DNA of 64,000 nt from Citrobacter arsenatis (GCF_004353845.1 NZ_CP037864.1:1240001-1304000), one strand, 5' to 3'. Positions 25,357-35,486 are shown, counted from the stretch's first letter. Notes: a model not told the origin generated them from the sequence alone. Numbers and translations: made by a program.

Positions 25357-26631
25357 ATGACAGATAAACGCAAAGATGGCTCGGGCAAATTGTTGTACTG
25401 CTCTTTTTGCGGCAAAAGCCAGCATGAAGTGCGTAAGCTGATTGCCGGACCATCCGTGTATATCTGCGACGAATGTGTTGATTTATGCAACGACATCATT
25501 CGCGAAGAGATTAAGGAAGTAGCACCGCACCGTGAACGCAGTGCGCTGCCGACGCCACATGAAATTCGCAACCATCTGGACGATTACGTTATCGGTCAGG
25601 AGCAGGCGAAGAAAGTGCTGGCGGTCGCGGTATACAACCATTACAAACGTCTGCGCAACGGCGACACCAGCAACGGCGTCGAGTTGGGCAAAAGTAACAT
25701 CCTGCTGATTGGCCCGACGGGTTCCGGTAAAACGCTGCTGGCTGAAACGCTGGCGCGCCTGCTGGACGTTCCGTTCACCATGGCCGACGCCACCACGCTG
25801 ACCGAAGCCGGTTATGTGGGTGAGGATGTTGAAAATATTATTCAGAAACTGCTGCAGAAGTGCGATTACGACGTGCAGAAAGCACAGCGCGGGATCGTCT
25901 ATATCGATGAAATCGACAAGATTTCTCGTAAGTCTGACAACCCGTCCATTACGCGTGACGTTTCCGGCGAAGGCGTACAGCAGGCGCTGTTGAAACTGAT
26001 CGAAGGTACGGTTGCCGCCGTTCCGCCGCAGGGGGGGCGTAAACATCCTCAGCAGGAATTCCTGCAGGTTGATACCTCCAAGATCCTGTTTATCTGCGGT
26101 GGTGCATTTGCCGGTCTGGATAAAGTCATTGCTAACCGTGTTGAAACTGGCTCCGGCATTGGTTTTGGCGCAACGGTAAAAGCGCAGTCTGATAAAGCCA
26201 GCGAAGGTGAACTGCTGTCGCAGGTAGAACCGGAAGATCTGATCAAATTTGGTCTGATCCCTGAGTTCATCGGCCGTCTGCCGGTTGTGGCGACGCTGAG
26301 CGAATTGAGTGAAGAAGCGTTGATCCAGATCCTCAAAGAGCCGAAAAACGCCCTGACCAAGCAGTACCAAGCGTTGTTCAATCTTGAAGGTGTCGATCTG
26401 GAATTCCGTGAAGAAGCGCTGGATGCGATCGCCAAGAAAGCGATGGCGCGTAAAACCGGTGCTCGTGGTCTGCGTTCTATCGTCGAAGCCGCGCTGCTCG
26501 ACACCATGTACGATCTACCATCTATGGAAGACGTCGAAAAAGTGGTGATCGATGAGTCGGTGATTGGCGGTCAGAGCAAGCCATTGCTGATTTACGGTAA
26601 GCCGGAAGCACAGCAGGCATCTGGCGAATAA
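25357..26631 (+). CDS. clpX: ATP-dependent Clp protease ATP-binding subunit ClpX
   Basis: Hexameric AAA+ unfoldase that recognises tags such as SsrA and feeds ClpP. It has 424 residues. The N-terminal zinc domain has four cysteines, CSFCGK near residue 15 and CDECVDLC near residue 40. Walker A is GPTGSGKTLL and Walker B is VYIDEIDK. The ClpP-docking IGF loop is visible in ETGSGIGFGA. Sensor 2 lies in KTGARGLRSIVE. AAGAGG precedes the ATG. An A+T-flanked hairpin terminates transcription before lon. Confidence 0.99.
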   Translation: MTDKRKDGSGKLLYCSFCGKSQHEVRKLIAGPSVYICDECVDLCNDIIREEIKEVAPHRERSALPTPHEIRNHLDDYVIGQEQAKKVLAVAVYNHYKRLRNGDTSNGVELGKSNILLIGPTGSGKTLLAETLARLLDVPFTMADATTLTEAGYVGEDVENIIQKLLQKCDYDVQKAQRGIVYIDEIDKISRKSDNPSITRDVSGEGVQQALLKLIEGTVAAVPPQGGRKHPQQEFLQVDTSKILFICGGAFAGLDKVIANRVETGSGIGFGATVKAQSDKASEGELLSQVEPEDLIKFGLIPEFIGRLPVVATLSELSEEALIQILKEPKNALTKQYQALFNLEGVDLEFREEALDAIAKKAMARKTGARGLRSIVEAALLDTMYDLPSMEDVEKVVIDESVIGGQSKPLLIYGKPEAQQASGE

Positions 26632-26658
26632 TTCATCAATTCATACAGACATTTAATT

Positions 26659-26692
26659 AAAAAGGGGGGATTTTATCTCCCCTTTTATTTTT
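26659..26692 (+). terminator. clpX terminator
   Basis: AAAAAGGGG pairs with CCCCTTTT across a short A+T loop (about 26659-26686), then ATTTTT. Confidence 0.8.
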
Positions 26693-26704
26693 CCGTAAAC
26701 ATGG

Positions 26705-26733
26705 CGTTGAATGTGTGGGAAACATCCCCATAT
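26705..26733 (+). promoter_or_regulatory. Heat-shock (sigma-32) promoter of lon
   Basis: CGTTGAA (26705-26711), 14 bases, then CCCCATAT (26726-26733). This is a close match to the sigma-32 consensus at the right spacing, about 80 bases before the lon start. lon belongs to the RpoH regulon in E. coli. Confidence 0.8.
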
Positions 26734-26815
26734 ACTGACATACATGTTAAAGGTGGTGTGGAGCACAGTCGTACCATCTGATTACCTGGCGGAAACTAAA
26801 CTAAGAGAGAGCTCT

Positions 26816-29170
26816 ATGAATCCTGAGCGTTCTGAACGCATTGAAATCCCCGTATTGCCGTTGCGCGATGTGGTGGTTTATCCGCACATGGTCATACCCT
26901 TATTTGTAGGGCGGGAAAAATCTATCCGTTGTCTGGAAGCGGCTATGGACCATGATAAAAAAATCATGCTGGTCGCACAGAAAGAAGCGTCAACGGATGA
27001 GCCGGGTGTAAACGATCTTTTCACCGTCGGGACCGTGGCCTCTATTTTGCAAATGCTGAAACTGCCTGACGGCACCGTAAAAGTGCTGGTCGAGGGGTTA
27101 CAGCGCGCGCGTATTTCAGCGCTGTCTGACAACGGTGAGCACTTCTCTGCGAAAGCGGAGTACCTTGACTCGCCTGCTATTGATGAGCGCGAACAGGAAG
27201 TGCTGGTGCGTACCGCTATCAGCCAGTTCGAAGGCTATATCAAGCTGAACAAGAAAATCCCACCAGAAGTGCTGACGTCGCTGAACAGCATTGACGATCC
27301 TGCACGTCTGGCGGACACCATCGCTGCGCACATGCCGCTGAAGCTGGCTGACAAGCAGTCCGTGCTGGAGATGTCCGACGTTAACGAACGTCTGGAATAT
27401 CTGATGGCGATGATGGAGTCTGAAATCGATTTGCTGCAGGTTGAGAAACGCATTCGCAACCGCGTGAAAAAGCAGATGGAAAAATCCCAGCGTGAGTACT
27501 ATCTGAACGAGCAGATGAAAGCCATTCAGAAAGAGCTCGGCGAGATGGACGACGCGCCAGACGAAAACGAAGCGTTGAAGCGTAAAATCGACGCGGCGAA
27601 AATGCCGAAAGAGGCAAAAGAAAAAGCGGAAGCAGAACTGCAGAAGCTGAAAATGATGTCTCCGATGTCGGCGGAAGCGACCGTAGTGCGTGGCTATATC
27701 GACTGGATGGTTCAGGTGCCGTGGAATGCGCGTAGCAAGGTCAAAAAAGACCTGCGTCAGGCGCAGGAAATCCTCGATACCGACCATTACGGTCTGGAAC
27801 GCGTCAAAGATCGTATCCTTGAGTATCTCGCGGTTCAAAGCCGTGTGAACAAAATCAAGGGCCCGATCCTGTGCCTGGTTGGACCGCCGGGGGTAGGTAA
27901 AACCTCTCTGGGGCAGTCCATCGCTAAAGCCACCGGACGTAAATACATTCGTATGGCGCTGGGCGGCGTGCGTGATGAGGCTGAAATTCGCGGTCACCGC
28001 CGGACCTATATCGGTTCTATGCCGGGTAAATTGATCCAGAAAATGGCCAAAGTGGGCGTTAAAAACCCGCTGTTCCTGCTTGATGAGATCGACAAAATGT
28101 CTTCCGACATGCGTGGCGATCCGGCTTCCGCACTGCTTGAAGTGCTGGATCCAGAGCAGAACGTGGCGTTCAGCGATCACTACCTGGAAGTGGACTACGA
28201 TCTCAGCGACGTGATGTTTGTTGCGACCTCTAACTCCATGAATATTCCAGCACCGCTGCTGGATCGTATGGAAGTGATCCGTCTGTCCGGTTATACCGAA
28301 GATGAGAAGCTGAACATCGCTAAACGTCACCTGTTGCCGAAACAGATTGAGCGTAACGCGCTGAAAAAAGGTGAGCTGACGGTCGACGATAGTGCCATTG
28401 TGGGTATTATTCGTTACTACACCCGTGAAGCAGGCGTGCGTAGTCTGGAGCGCGAAATCTCCAAACTGTGCCGCAAAGCAGTAAAACAGTTGCTGCTCGA
28501 CAAGTCACTGAAACATATTGTGATTAATGGCGACAATCTGCACGACTACCTGGGCGTACAGCGCTTTGACTATGGCCGTGCGGACAACGAAAACCGCGTC
28601 GGTCAGGTGACCGGTCTGGCGTGGACGGAAGTGGGTGGCGATCTGCTGACCATCGAAACCGCCTGCGTACCGGGCAAAGGTAAGCTGACTTACACCGGTT
28701 CTCTGGGTGAAGTCATGCAGGAGTCCATTCAGGCGGCACTGACCGTGGTGCGGGCGCGTGCGGAAAAACTGGGTATTAATCCTGATTTTTACGAAAAACG
28801 CGACATCCACGTTCACGTTCCTGAAGGGGCGACGCCGAAAGATGGTCCAAGTGCAGGTATTGCCATGTGTACCGCGCTGGTTTCTTGTCTGACCGGTAAC
28901 CCGGTTCGCGCCGATGTGGCGATGACTGGCGAGATCACCCTGCGTGGTCAGGTTCTGCCTATTGGTGGTTTGAAAGAAAAACTGCTGGCGGCACACCGTG
29001 GTGGTATTAAGACGGTCTTAATTCCAGACGAAAACAAACGTGACCTGGAAGAGATTCCGGACAACGTTATTGCCGATCTGGACATCCATCCGGTGAAACG
29101 CATTGAGGAAGTTCTGACTCTCGCGTTGCAAAATGAACCCTCCGGAATGCAGGTTGTAACCGCAAAATAG
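26816..29170 (+). CDS. lon: ATP-dependent protease Lon
   Basis: Homohexameric AAA+ serine protease that degrades misfolded and regulatory proteins such as SulA and RcsA. ATG 26816 (MNPERSERIEIPVLPLRDV) gives 784 residues, the E. coli length; GAGAGAG lies upstream. Domains in order are the N-terminal substrate domain (about 10-300), the AAA+ module with GPPGVGKTS and FLLDEIDK, and the protease domain with the catalytic serine in KDGPSAGIAM and lysine in GGLKEKLLAAHRGG. A terminator separates it from hupB. Confidence 0.99.
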   Translation: MNPERSERIEIPVLPLRDVVVYPHMVIPLFVGREKSIRCLEAAMDHDKKIMLVAQKEASTDEPGVNDLFTVGTVASILQMLKLPDGTVKVLVEGLQRARISALSDNGEHFSAKAEYLDSPAIDEREQEVLVRTAISQFEGYIKLNKKIPPEVLTSLNSIDDPARLADTIAAHMPLKLADKQSVLEMSDVNERLEYLMAMMESEIDLLQVEKRIRNRVKKQMEKSQREYYLNEQMKAIQKELGEMDDAPDENEALKRKIDAAKMPKEAKEKAEAELQKLKMMSPMSAEATVVRGYIDWMVQVPWNARSKVKKDLRQAQEILDTDHYGLERVKDRILEYLAVQSRVNKIKGPILCLVGPPGVGKTSLGQSIAKATGRKYIRMALGGVRDEAEIRGHRRTYIGSMPGKLIQKMAKVGVKNPLFLLDEIDKMSSDMRGDPASALLEVLDPEQNVAFSDHYLEVDYDLSDVMFVATSNSMNIPAPLLDRMEVIRLSGYTEDEKLNIAKRHLLPKQIERNALKKGELTVDDSAIVGIIRYYTREAGVRSLEREISKLCRKAVKQLLLDKSLKHIVINGDNLHDYLGVQRFDYGRADNENRVGQVTGLAWTEVGGDLLTIETACVPGKGKLTYTGSLGEVMQESIQAALTVVRARAEKLGINPDFYEKRDIHVHVPEGATPKDGPSAGIAMCTALVSCLTGNPVRADVAMTGEITLRGQVLPIGGLKEKLLAAHRGGIKTVLIPDENKRDLEEIPDNVIADLDIHPVKRIEEVLTLALQNEPSGMQVVTAK

Positions 29171-29202
29171 TGACCTCGCGCAAAGAGCACTAATAAAAAC
29201 AG

Positions 29203-29239
29203 GGCTGGCAGGTCATTTCGGACTTGCCAGCCTTTTTTT
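29203..29239 (+). terminator. lon intrinsic terminator
   Basis: GGCTGGCAGGTC (29203-29214) pairs with GACTTGCCAGCC (29221-29232) with one wobble, then seven T residues. Confidence 0.92.
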
Positions 29240-29378
29240 GTATAGCTAATTTAGATGACGGATTGGGCTTGCCATCATTAACGGGTGTTGTAAGGGCATG
29301 GCAGGCCTGATATAACTGCTGCGCGTTCGCACTTTGAAGGATTCAGGTGCGATATAAATTATAAAGAGGAAGAGAAGA

Positions 29379-29651
29379 GTGAATAAATCTCAACTGATCG
29401 ACAAAATTGCTGCAGGGGCTGATATCTCTAAAGCTGCGGCTGGACGTGCGTTAGATGCTATTATTGCTTCTGTTACCGAATCTCTGAAAGAAGGTGATGA
29501 CGTAGCGCTGGTAGGTTTTGGTACTTTTGCCGTTAAAGAGCGTGCTGCCCGTACTGGTCGCAACCCGCAAACAGGTAAAGAGATCACCATCGCCGCGGCT
29601 AAAGTACCGGGCTTCCGTGCAGGTAAAGCACTGAAAGACGCGGTAAACTAA
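29379..29651 (+). CDS. hupB: DNA-binding protein HU-beta
   Basis: Nucleoid protein that bends DNA as a homodimer or as a heterodimer with HU-alpha. It has 90 residues. The DNA-binding arm carries ARTGRNPQTGKEITIAA, with the intercalating proline in RNPQTG. It starts at GTG 29379, preceded by AGAGGAAGAGAAGA. It stands between lon and ppiD with its own terminator, the conserved order. Confidence 0.99.
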   Translation: MNKSQLIDKIAAGADISKAAAGRALDAIIASVTESLKEGDDVALVGFGTFAVKERAARTGRNPQTGKEITIAAAKVPGFRAGKALKDAVN

Positions 29652-29686
29652 GTGATTTCCCCTTTGGGGATGTGACGAAGTACAAG

Positions 29687-29712
29687 GGCGCATCGACTGA
29701 TGTGCCTTTTTT
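29687..29712 (+). terminator. hupB intrinsic terminator
   Basis: GGCGCAT (29687-29693), loop CGACTG, ATGTGCC (29700-29706), then six T residues. Confidence 0.85.
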
Positions 29713-29918
29713 ATTTGTATTTCCGGTACTTTCTATGCGTTGTGGGCTGACAATTGCCCCTGTTTCTTGTCACAATAGGCCTTTGTGCGCAGCGTTCAGG
29801 AAACGCTATGCTGCGTGAAGCATATATACTCAAAATCCTTGCCGCCGTTGTTATGCCAACGCGCAGGCGGCTTGAGAGATAACGCGTATAGTCATCTACA
29901 GCGGAGTGTGGTTACACC

Positions 29919-31793
29919 ATGATGGACAGCTTACGCACGGCTGCTAACAGTCTCGTGCTCAAGATTATTTTCGGTATCATTATCGTGTCGTTCATTTTGA
30001 CCGGCGTGAGTGGTTACCTGATTGGCGGGGGCAATAACTTCGCCGCCAAAGTGAATGGCCAGGAGATCAGCCGCGGGCAGTTCGAGAATGCGTTCAACAG
30101 CGAACGTAACCGCATGCAGCAACAGCTGGGCGATCAATACTCCGAGCTGGCTGCGAACGAAGGCTACATGAAAACGCTGCGTCAGCAGGTACTGAATCGT
30201 CTTATTGATGAAGCTCTGCTGGATCAGTACTCCCGCGAGCTTAAGCTCAACATCAGCGACGATCAGGTTAAACAGGCTATTTTCGCCACACCTGCGTTCC
30301 AGGTGGACGGCAAATTTGATAACAACCGCTACAACGCGATTGTTAATCAGATGGGAATGACCGCCGATCAGTACGCTCAGGCATTACGTAATCAACTGAC
30401 TACCCAGCAGTTGGTTAACGGCGTTGCCGGTACGGACTTCATGCTGAAAGGCGAAACGGACGAGCTGGCGGCACTGGTCGCACAGCAGCGCATCGTACGC
30501 GAAGCGACGATTGACGTTAACGCTCTGGCCGCAAAGCAGTCAGTTACCGAGCAGGAAGTTGCCAGCTACTACGAGCAGAATAAAAACAACTTTATGACGC
30601 CGGAACAGTTCCGTGTGAGCTACATCAAACTGGACGCTGCTGCTATGCAGGAGACGGCCAGCGATGCTGATATTCAGTCTTACTATGACCAGCATCAGGA
30701 TCAGTTCACTCAGCCGCAGCGTAACCGCTACAGCATCATTCAGACCAAAACGGAAGATGAAGCGAAAGCGGTACTGGACGAGCTGAACAAAGGTGGTGAT
30801 TTCGCTGCGCTGGCAAAAGAAAAATCTGCTGACATCATCTCTGCCCGTAAAGGCGGTGATATGGGATGGCTGGAAGACTCCACTACCCCGGATGAGCTGA
30901 AGAATGCGGGTCTGAAAGAAAAAGGCCAGCTGTCAGGTGTGATTAAGTCTTCCGTTGGTTTCCTCGTTGCGCGTCTTGACGACGTACAGCCTGCGCAGGT
31001 TAAACCGCTGAGCGAAGCCCGTGACGACATTGCGGCGAAAGTGAAGCAGGAAAAAGCGCTGGATGCCTACTACGCACTGCAGCAGAAAGTGAGCGATGCC
31101 GCCAGCAACGATAACGAGTCCCTGGCGGGCGCGGAGCAGGCTGCAGGTATGAAAGCGGTTGAAACGGGCTGGTTTAGCCGTGACAGCCTGCCGGAAGAGC
31201 TGAACTTCAAACCGGTCGCTGACATCATTTTCAATGGTGGTCTGGTTGGCGAAAACGGTACGCCTGGCAGTAACTCCGACATCATCACCGTGGATGGCGA
31301 CCGCGCGTTTGTACTGCGTATTGCAGAGCACAAAGCTGAAGCCGTTAAGCCACTGGCTGAAGTGAAAGATCAGGTAACTGCGCTCGTTAAGCACAATAAA
31401 GCAGAGCAGCAGGCGAAGCTTGATGCCGATAAACTGCTGGCGGATCTTAAGGCCGGTAAAGGCGATGAAGCAATGAAAGCGGCAGGTCTGAGCTTTGGCG
31501 AGGCGAAAACGCTGAGCCGTACCGGGCAGGATCCGCTGAGTCAGGCGGCATTTGGCCTGAGCCTGCCAGCGAAAGACAAACCGAGCTACGGCGTGGCGAG
31601 CGACATGCAAGGTAACGTTGTTCTGCTGGCGCTGGACGAGGTGAAAGCCGGTTCTATGCCTGAAGCACAGAAGAAAGCGATGGTTCAGGGGATTACCCAG
31701 AACAATGCACAGATTGTCTTCGAAGCGCTGATGAGCAACCTGCGTAAAGCCGCAAAAATTAAAGTCGGTGACGCGCTGGAACAGCAGCAATAA
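29919..31793 (+). CDS. ppiD: Periplasmic chaperone PpiD (parvulin-like, membrane-anchored)
   Basis: Inner-membrane-anchored periplasmic chaperone found near the SecYEG translocon; helps newly exported proteins. It has 624 residues, one more than the E. coli protein as I recall it. One N-terminal membrane segment (about residues 15-36, LKIIFGIIIVSFILTGVSGYL) is followed by SurA-like helical regions and a parvulin domain at about 265-360 (RYSIIQTKTEDEAKAVLDEL through GVIKSSVGFLVARLDDV). E. coli PpiD has little isomerase activity. A hairpin terminator follows, then ybaV. Confidence 0.98.
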   Translation: MMDSLRTAANSLVLKIIFGIIIVSFILTGVSGYLIGGGNNFAAKVNGQEISRGQFENAFNSERNRMQQQLGDQYSELAANEGYMKTLRQQVLNRLIDEALLDQYSRELKLNISDDQVKQAIFATPAFQVDGKFDNNRYNAIVNQMGMTADQYAQALRNQLTTQQLVNGVAGTDFMLKGETDELAALVAQQRIVREATIDVNALAAKQSVTEQEVASYYEQNKNNFMTPEQFRVSYIKLDAAAMQETASDADIQSYYDQHQDQFTQPQRNRYSIIQTKTEDEAKAVLDELNKGGDFAALAKEKSADIISARKGGDMGWLEDSTTPDELKNAGLKEKGQLSGVIKSSVGFLVARLDDVQPAQVKPLSEARDDIAAKVKQEKALDAYYALQQKVSDAASNDNESLAGAEQAAGMKAVETGWFSRDSLPEELNFKPVADIIFNGGLVGENGTPGSNSDIITVDGDRAFVLRIAEHKAEAVKPLAEVKDQVTALVKHNKAEQQAKLDADKLLADLKAGKGDEAMKAAGLSFGEAKTLSRTGQDPLSQAAFGLSLPAKDKPSYGVASDMQGNVVLLALDEVKAGSMPEAQKKAMVQGITQNNAQIVFEALMSNLRKAAKIKVGDALEQQQ

Positions 31794-31833
31794 CCGAGGC
31801 TGCTCGCAAAAAATTGCAAAAAGTTGTATCGAC

Positions 31834-31857
31834 AAAAGGCCGCTTTCGCGGCCTTTT
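31834..31857 (+). terminator. ppiD terminator
   Basis: AAAAGGCCGC (31834-31843), loop TTTC, GCGGCCTTTT (31848-31857). The stem is self-complementary and could act in both directions. Confidence 0.85.
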
Positions 31858-31904
31858 CCATTTCTGATATTTGCCGTTTGTCTGTCGTTCTGCGTCCCGC
31901 TATC

Positions 31905-32314
<410 letters not shown>

Positions 32315-32373
32315 TAACTTGCGCAGTGGCCAATATTTGCCACACTATAGAGGTCATACCAGTTATGGCCTCT

Positions 32374-32496
32374 ATACTCGTCGTCTTTCAAGCTGCAGAT
32401 GCGTTGGCTACGCTCGCTCGCCCGAATCACTTACTATTGTAAGCTCATCGGCCTTGCTTACTTGCCGCCTTCCTGCAACTCGAAATCCTTAGAGCA
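32374..32496. repeat. ERIC (IRU) element, diverged
   Basis: The outer parts (ACTCGTCGTCTTTCAAGCTG and CCTTCCTGCAACTCGAAATC..AGAGCAT) and the centre (CGAATCACTTACTATTGTAAGCTCATCGG) match the ERIC layout but with more changes than the copy at 19857. It lies between ybaV and fadM, just 27 bases before the fadM start, so it is likely part of the fadM leader or promoter. Confidence 0.85.
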
Positions 32497-32523
32497 TTTC
32501 TATAAAATTAGGGTTTCTGCGCT

Positions 32524-32922
32524 ATGCAAACACAAATCAAAGTTCGTGGTTTTCATCTTGATGTCTATCAGCACGTTAACAATGCCCGCTATCTGGAATT
32601 TCTGGAAGAAGCCCGCTGGGATGGCCTGGAGAACAGTGACAGCTTTCAGTGGATGACCGCACACAACATCGCTTTTGTGGTCGTGAATATTAATATCAAC
32701 TACCGCCGACCAGCGGTGCTGAGCGACCTGCTGACCATTACCAGCCAGGTCCAACAGCTAAATGGCAAAAGCGGCGTGTTGAACCAGACCATCACCCTGG
32801 AGCCGGAAGGGCAGGTGGTAGCAGACGCGTTGATTACCTTCGTCTGTATTGATTTGAAAACGCAAAAAGCGCTGCCGCTGGAAGGGGAGTTGCGCGAGAA
32901 ACTGGAGCAGATGGTGAAGTAA
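32524..32922 (+). CDS. fadM: Long-chain acyl-CoA thioesterase FadM
   Basis: Hotdog-fold thioesterase that hydrolyses 3,5-tetradecadienoyl-CoA and similar stalled intermediates of oleate beta-oxidation; repressed by FadR in E. coli. It has 132 residues. The 4-hydroxybenzoyl-CoA thioesterase-type motif is FHLDVYQHVNNARYLEFLEEARW with the catalytic aspartate near residue 15. It follows an ERIC element and ends at a REP pair. The same gene was earlier called ybaW or tesC. Confidence 0.97.
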   Translation: MQTQIKVRGFHLDVYQHVNNARYLEFLEEARWDGLENSDSFQWMTAHNIAFVVVNININYRRPAVLSDLLTITSQVQQLNGKSGVLNQTITLEPEGQVVADALITFVCIDLKTQKALPLEGELREKLEQMVK

Positions 32923-32931
32923 CGGAAAGTT

Positions 32932-33013
32932 GCCTGATGGCGCTTCGCTTATCAGGCCTACAAAACGAGAAGTAGATGTAGGCCGGATAAGGTGCATGCA
33001 CCGCCATCCGGCA
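32932..33013. repeat. REP pair (BIME)
   Basis: GCCTGATGGCG..CTTATCAGGCCTAC and GTAGGCCGGATAAGG..CCGCCATCCGGC between the convergent genes fadM and queC. Confidence 0.94.
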
Positions 33014-33025
33014 CAACTCAGCAGA

Positions 33026-33721
33026 TTACTTTAACCCGGTTTTCTGCTTCATTGCCGCCATCACTGCCGGTTTATCCGCCAGATAATGGTTCAGGCCGTT
33101 GGCGCGCAGATTACAGGCTGCACAGTGACCGCATCCGTCACCTTTAATGCCGTTATAGCAGGTTAGCGTTTCTTTGCGTACCAGGTCCAGCTTGCCCCAG
33201 TAATCGGCCAGTGCCCAGGTTTCGGCTTTATCGATCCACATTAGCGGGGTTTCAAAGCGGATATCTTTTGCCATCCCCAGGCTTACGGCATGGTTCAGAG
33301 CTTTGACAAACTCATCGCGACAGTCCGGGTAGCCAGAGAAATCCGTTTCGCAAACGCCGGTAATGACCGCCTCTGCCTGCACCTGATACGCGTAAATCGC
33401 TGCCAGCGTTAAAAACAGAATATTGCGTCCTGGCACAAAGGTGTTGGGAATGCCGTTTGCATCCGGTTCATAATCAGGCACTGGAATGTTATCGCGGGTA
33501 AGGCTACTGACGGCCAGTTCGCTAAGTAGCGTGACATCAAGGACTTTGTGCGCACGCGCACCGAGTTTTAAGGCCAGGTCACGTGCGACGTCAATCTCAG
33601 CGCGATGGCGCTGACCATAATCAAAGGTCACGCAATGCACTTCATCATACTGATGTAACGCTTGCGTCAGACAGGTTGTGGAGTCCTGGCCTCCACTGAA
33701 TACAACAACGGCACGTTTCAT
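33026..33721 (-). CDS. queC: 7-cyano-7-deazaguanine synthase
   Basis: Converts 7-carboxy-7-deazaguanine to preQ0 using ATP and ammonia, in queuosine synthesis. ATG 33721 (MKRAVVVFSGGQDSTT) gives 231 residues, the E. coli length; the open frame allows five more residues. The PP-loop SGGQDST lies at residues 9-15. A zinc site is formed by four cysteines in the C-terminal CYNGIKGDGCGHCAACNLR. It is followed upstream on the same strand by ybaE with a gap of 64 bases. Confidence 0.98.
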   Translation of the reverse strand: MKRAVVVFSGGQDSTTCLTQALHQYDEVHCVTFDYGQRHRAEIDVARDLALKLGARAHKVLDVTLLSELAVSSLTRDNIPVPDYEPDANGIPNTFVPGRNILFLTLAAIYAYQVQAEAVITGVCETDFSGYPDCRDEFVKALNHAVSLGMAKDIRFETPLMWIDKAETWALADYWGKLDLVRKETLTCYNGIKGDGCGHCAACNLRANGLNHYLADKPAVMAAMKQKTGLK

Positions 33722-33785
33722 GGCTTTTCCTGACAAATAACGAAACCCATATGGTAGCGCCTGGGCGTGTCGCCGACCAGCTTCT

Positions 33786-35486
33786 TCACGCCGAAGGAGG
33801 CGGTAGCCAGGCTTCAGTAAACTCGAACCAGCCGCGAGGATTCAGGCGTACGCCGTTCACACCCGGCGGCGCGCTGATACGATAGTGATAATTGAACAGC
33901 GGCGTCACGGTAGCGTCATGCATCAGCGTGGCGAAAACTTGTTGTAAAGCCGCATGACGATCGTCTTCATCAGCCTGAATTTGCAGGGCATCCAGGGTGG
34001 TTTGCAGATGCGTATATGCTGGCGCACTCAATACATGTGACCAAAGCTGATCGCAGCGTAGCCACTGTTCGAGGGTGTATTCGGGCGCTTCGCCAATTAG
34101 CCTGTCGCCCATCATCAGGTCGGCCTGGGCTAAAGGATGATCGCCATCCCAGTTTTTAGCATTATGAAAAATAAGCGTTAACTCACAACCAAGTTGCGCC
34201 AGCGCCTGGCGAAGCTGTTCAGCCATGGCATGCAGCTCTACCGGCAGGTGATAGGCCAGCGTTAGTTCTTCCGGTAGCGTCACCTCGTCCAGTTCATCCC
34301 ATTGTGGGATAGTCCATCCTGGCAGTAGCGCATTGCTTGGTGTGATCAGGTTTTCATCCACCTCAAGCGTTTGTAGCAGGGAAGAACGGTGGATAATATT
34401 GACCAGTCGGCGGGCCTGCTGCGTATTCAGGCGCGCGCTTTTTCTGAGCGTGAGATAGCAAAAACCGAGGCTTATCCCGCTGCTCACCTGGCTTAGCATA
34501 GGGAGTTCTTCGGGCTTACCAATCGCAATTTGCACCGGATGGCGACAGCTGGTGCCCAAGTCCTGAGAAAAGAGCTGCGGGGTTATCCAGTATTCAATGG
34601 CTTTTAGTAGTGGATGACTCAGATGGTAGTGATCGTGACTCTCGATACGCACCAGCTCCGGAGTAAACAGCGTCAACCGGAACGGGCCGGTACCCACAAA
34701 CGGGTGCTCAGGATGCGCCAGGTGGCTACTGTAGCTTGCCAGACGGTGCGCCAGCCAGAAGTCGGGACGATGCAGAAAAAAGGTCAGACACTGGGGATGT
34801 GTCACCTCAATGCGCTTTACGCTGATAAACAGTTTATTCAGCGCGGGGAGTTCTAACAGCTTCAGCAACTGCTGATGTAGCTGTGTGCTGCTGACCGTAT
34901 CGCCGTTATGCCAGTACAGGGTGGAACGAATATAGAAATCCCAGCGCAGGCCGTCGGCGGAGATATTCCAGTGGTGGGCTAAGTCTCCACAGGGATGTTG
35001 CGTAGTGCTGTCGAATCGGGTCAGGCCAGAAAATAGTTGTCCGGCGAGATGCTGCTCCGCACGACCGGGGAGAAAGCCGGGGTGCAAAGGATCAAGCTGG
35101 CGGTAATAGGGAATACGCAGGGTTGGCGTGTCGTTTTGCCACTGACCGCCCATAAACGGCTGTAGCAACGTTCTTAATTCACCCGGCGCCAGTTGAGCTA
35201 ATTCCAGCACGCTAAGCTGCTCTCCCTTTTGCAGCGCCTGTTCCATCATGGTGTTGCGCAGTGAATCTGGCGTCACCAAAAAACGCAATTGCCCGCGTTT
35301 TCCACGCCCCGACCGAGCGTGCCACTCCAGCCAGCCAGCATCCTGCGCTTGCTTTAGCAGGGTACGCACGTGGCGCTCGCTGCAAAAACAGCGCTCGGCC
35401 AGTTCGCCCACAGTCACCGACTGCGGTTCTCCGTTCGAAGGCTGCCACAGGCGTAGGTACTGGTTCAGGCGATTAAGCAGACGCAT
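33786..35486 (-). CDS. ybaE: SgrR-like regulator/solute-binding fusion YbaE
   Basis: Predicted transcription factor: an N-terminal winged helix-turn-helix (about 1-90; VTVGELAERCFCSERHVRTLLKQAQ) joined to a solute-binding domain like that of oligopeptide-binding proteins (about 160-560). This architecture is that of SgrR, which senses sugar-phosphate stress, but YbaE's ligand and targets are unknown. ATG 35486 (MRLLNRLNQYLRLWQ) gives 566 residues as in E. coli; the frame remains open to 35549 but the homologue starts here. It diverges from cof. Confidence 0.93.
   Translation of the reverse strand: MRLLNRLNQYLRLWQPSNGEPQSVTVGELAERCFCSERHVRTLLKQAQDAGWLEWHARSGRGKRGQLRFLVTPDSLRNTMMEQALQKGEQLSVLELAQLAPGELRTLLQPFMGGQWQNDTPTLRIPYYRQLDPLHPGFLPGRAEQHLAGQLFSGLTRFDSTTQHPCGDLAHHWNISADGLRWDFYIRSTLYWHNGDTVSSTQLHQQLLKLLELPALNKLFISVKRIEVTHPQCLTFFLHRPDFWLAHRLASYSSHLAHPEHPFVGTGPFRLTLFTPELVRIESHDHYHLSHPLLKAIEYWITPQLFSQDLGTSCRHPVQIAIGKPEELPMLSQVSSGISLGFCYLTLRKSARLNTQQARRLVNIIHRSSLLQTLEVDENLITPSNALLPGWTIPQWDELDEVTLPEELTLAYHLPVELHAMAEQLRQALAQLGCELTLIFHNAKNWDGDHPLAQADLMMGDRLIGEAPEYTLEQWLRCDQLWSHVLSAPAYTHLQTTLDALQIQADEDDRHAALQQVFATLMHDATVTPLFNYHYRISAPPGVNGVRLNPRGWFEFTEAWLPPPSA

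Noticed and set aside
25483..26370. 295-codon frame antisense to clpX
   Set aside because: Shadow of clpX; composition is Arg/Gln/Phe-rich with no family pattern.
27116..28330. 404-codon open frame antisense to lon
   Set aside because: Lies wholly inside lon, whose 784-residue product is full length; the antisense product is His/Phe/Arg-rich with no domain, the usual shadow of a codon-biased gene.
30933..31835. 300-codon frame antisense to ppiD
   Set aside because: Runs over the ppiD terminator and has no recognisable domain.
32399..32656. 85-codon frame across the ERIC element and fadM start
   Set aside because: The first half is ERIC sequence and the second is fadM out of frame.
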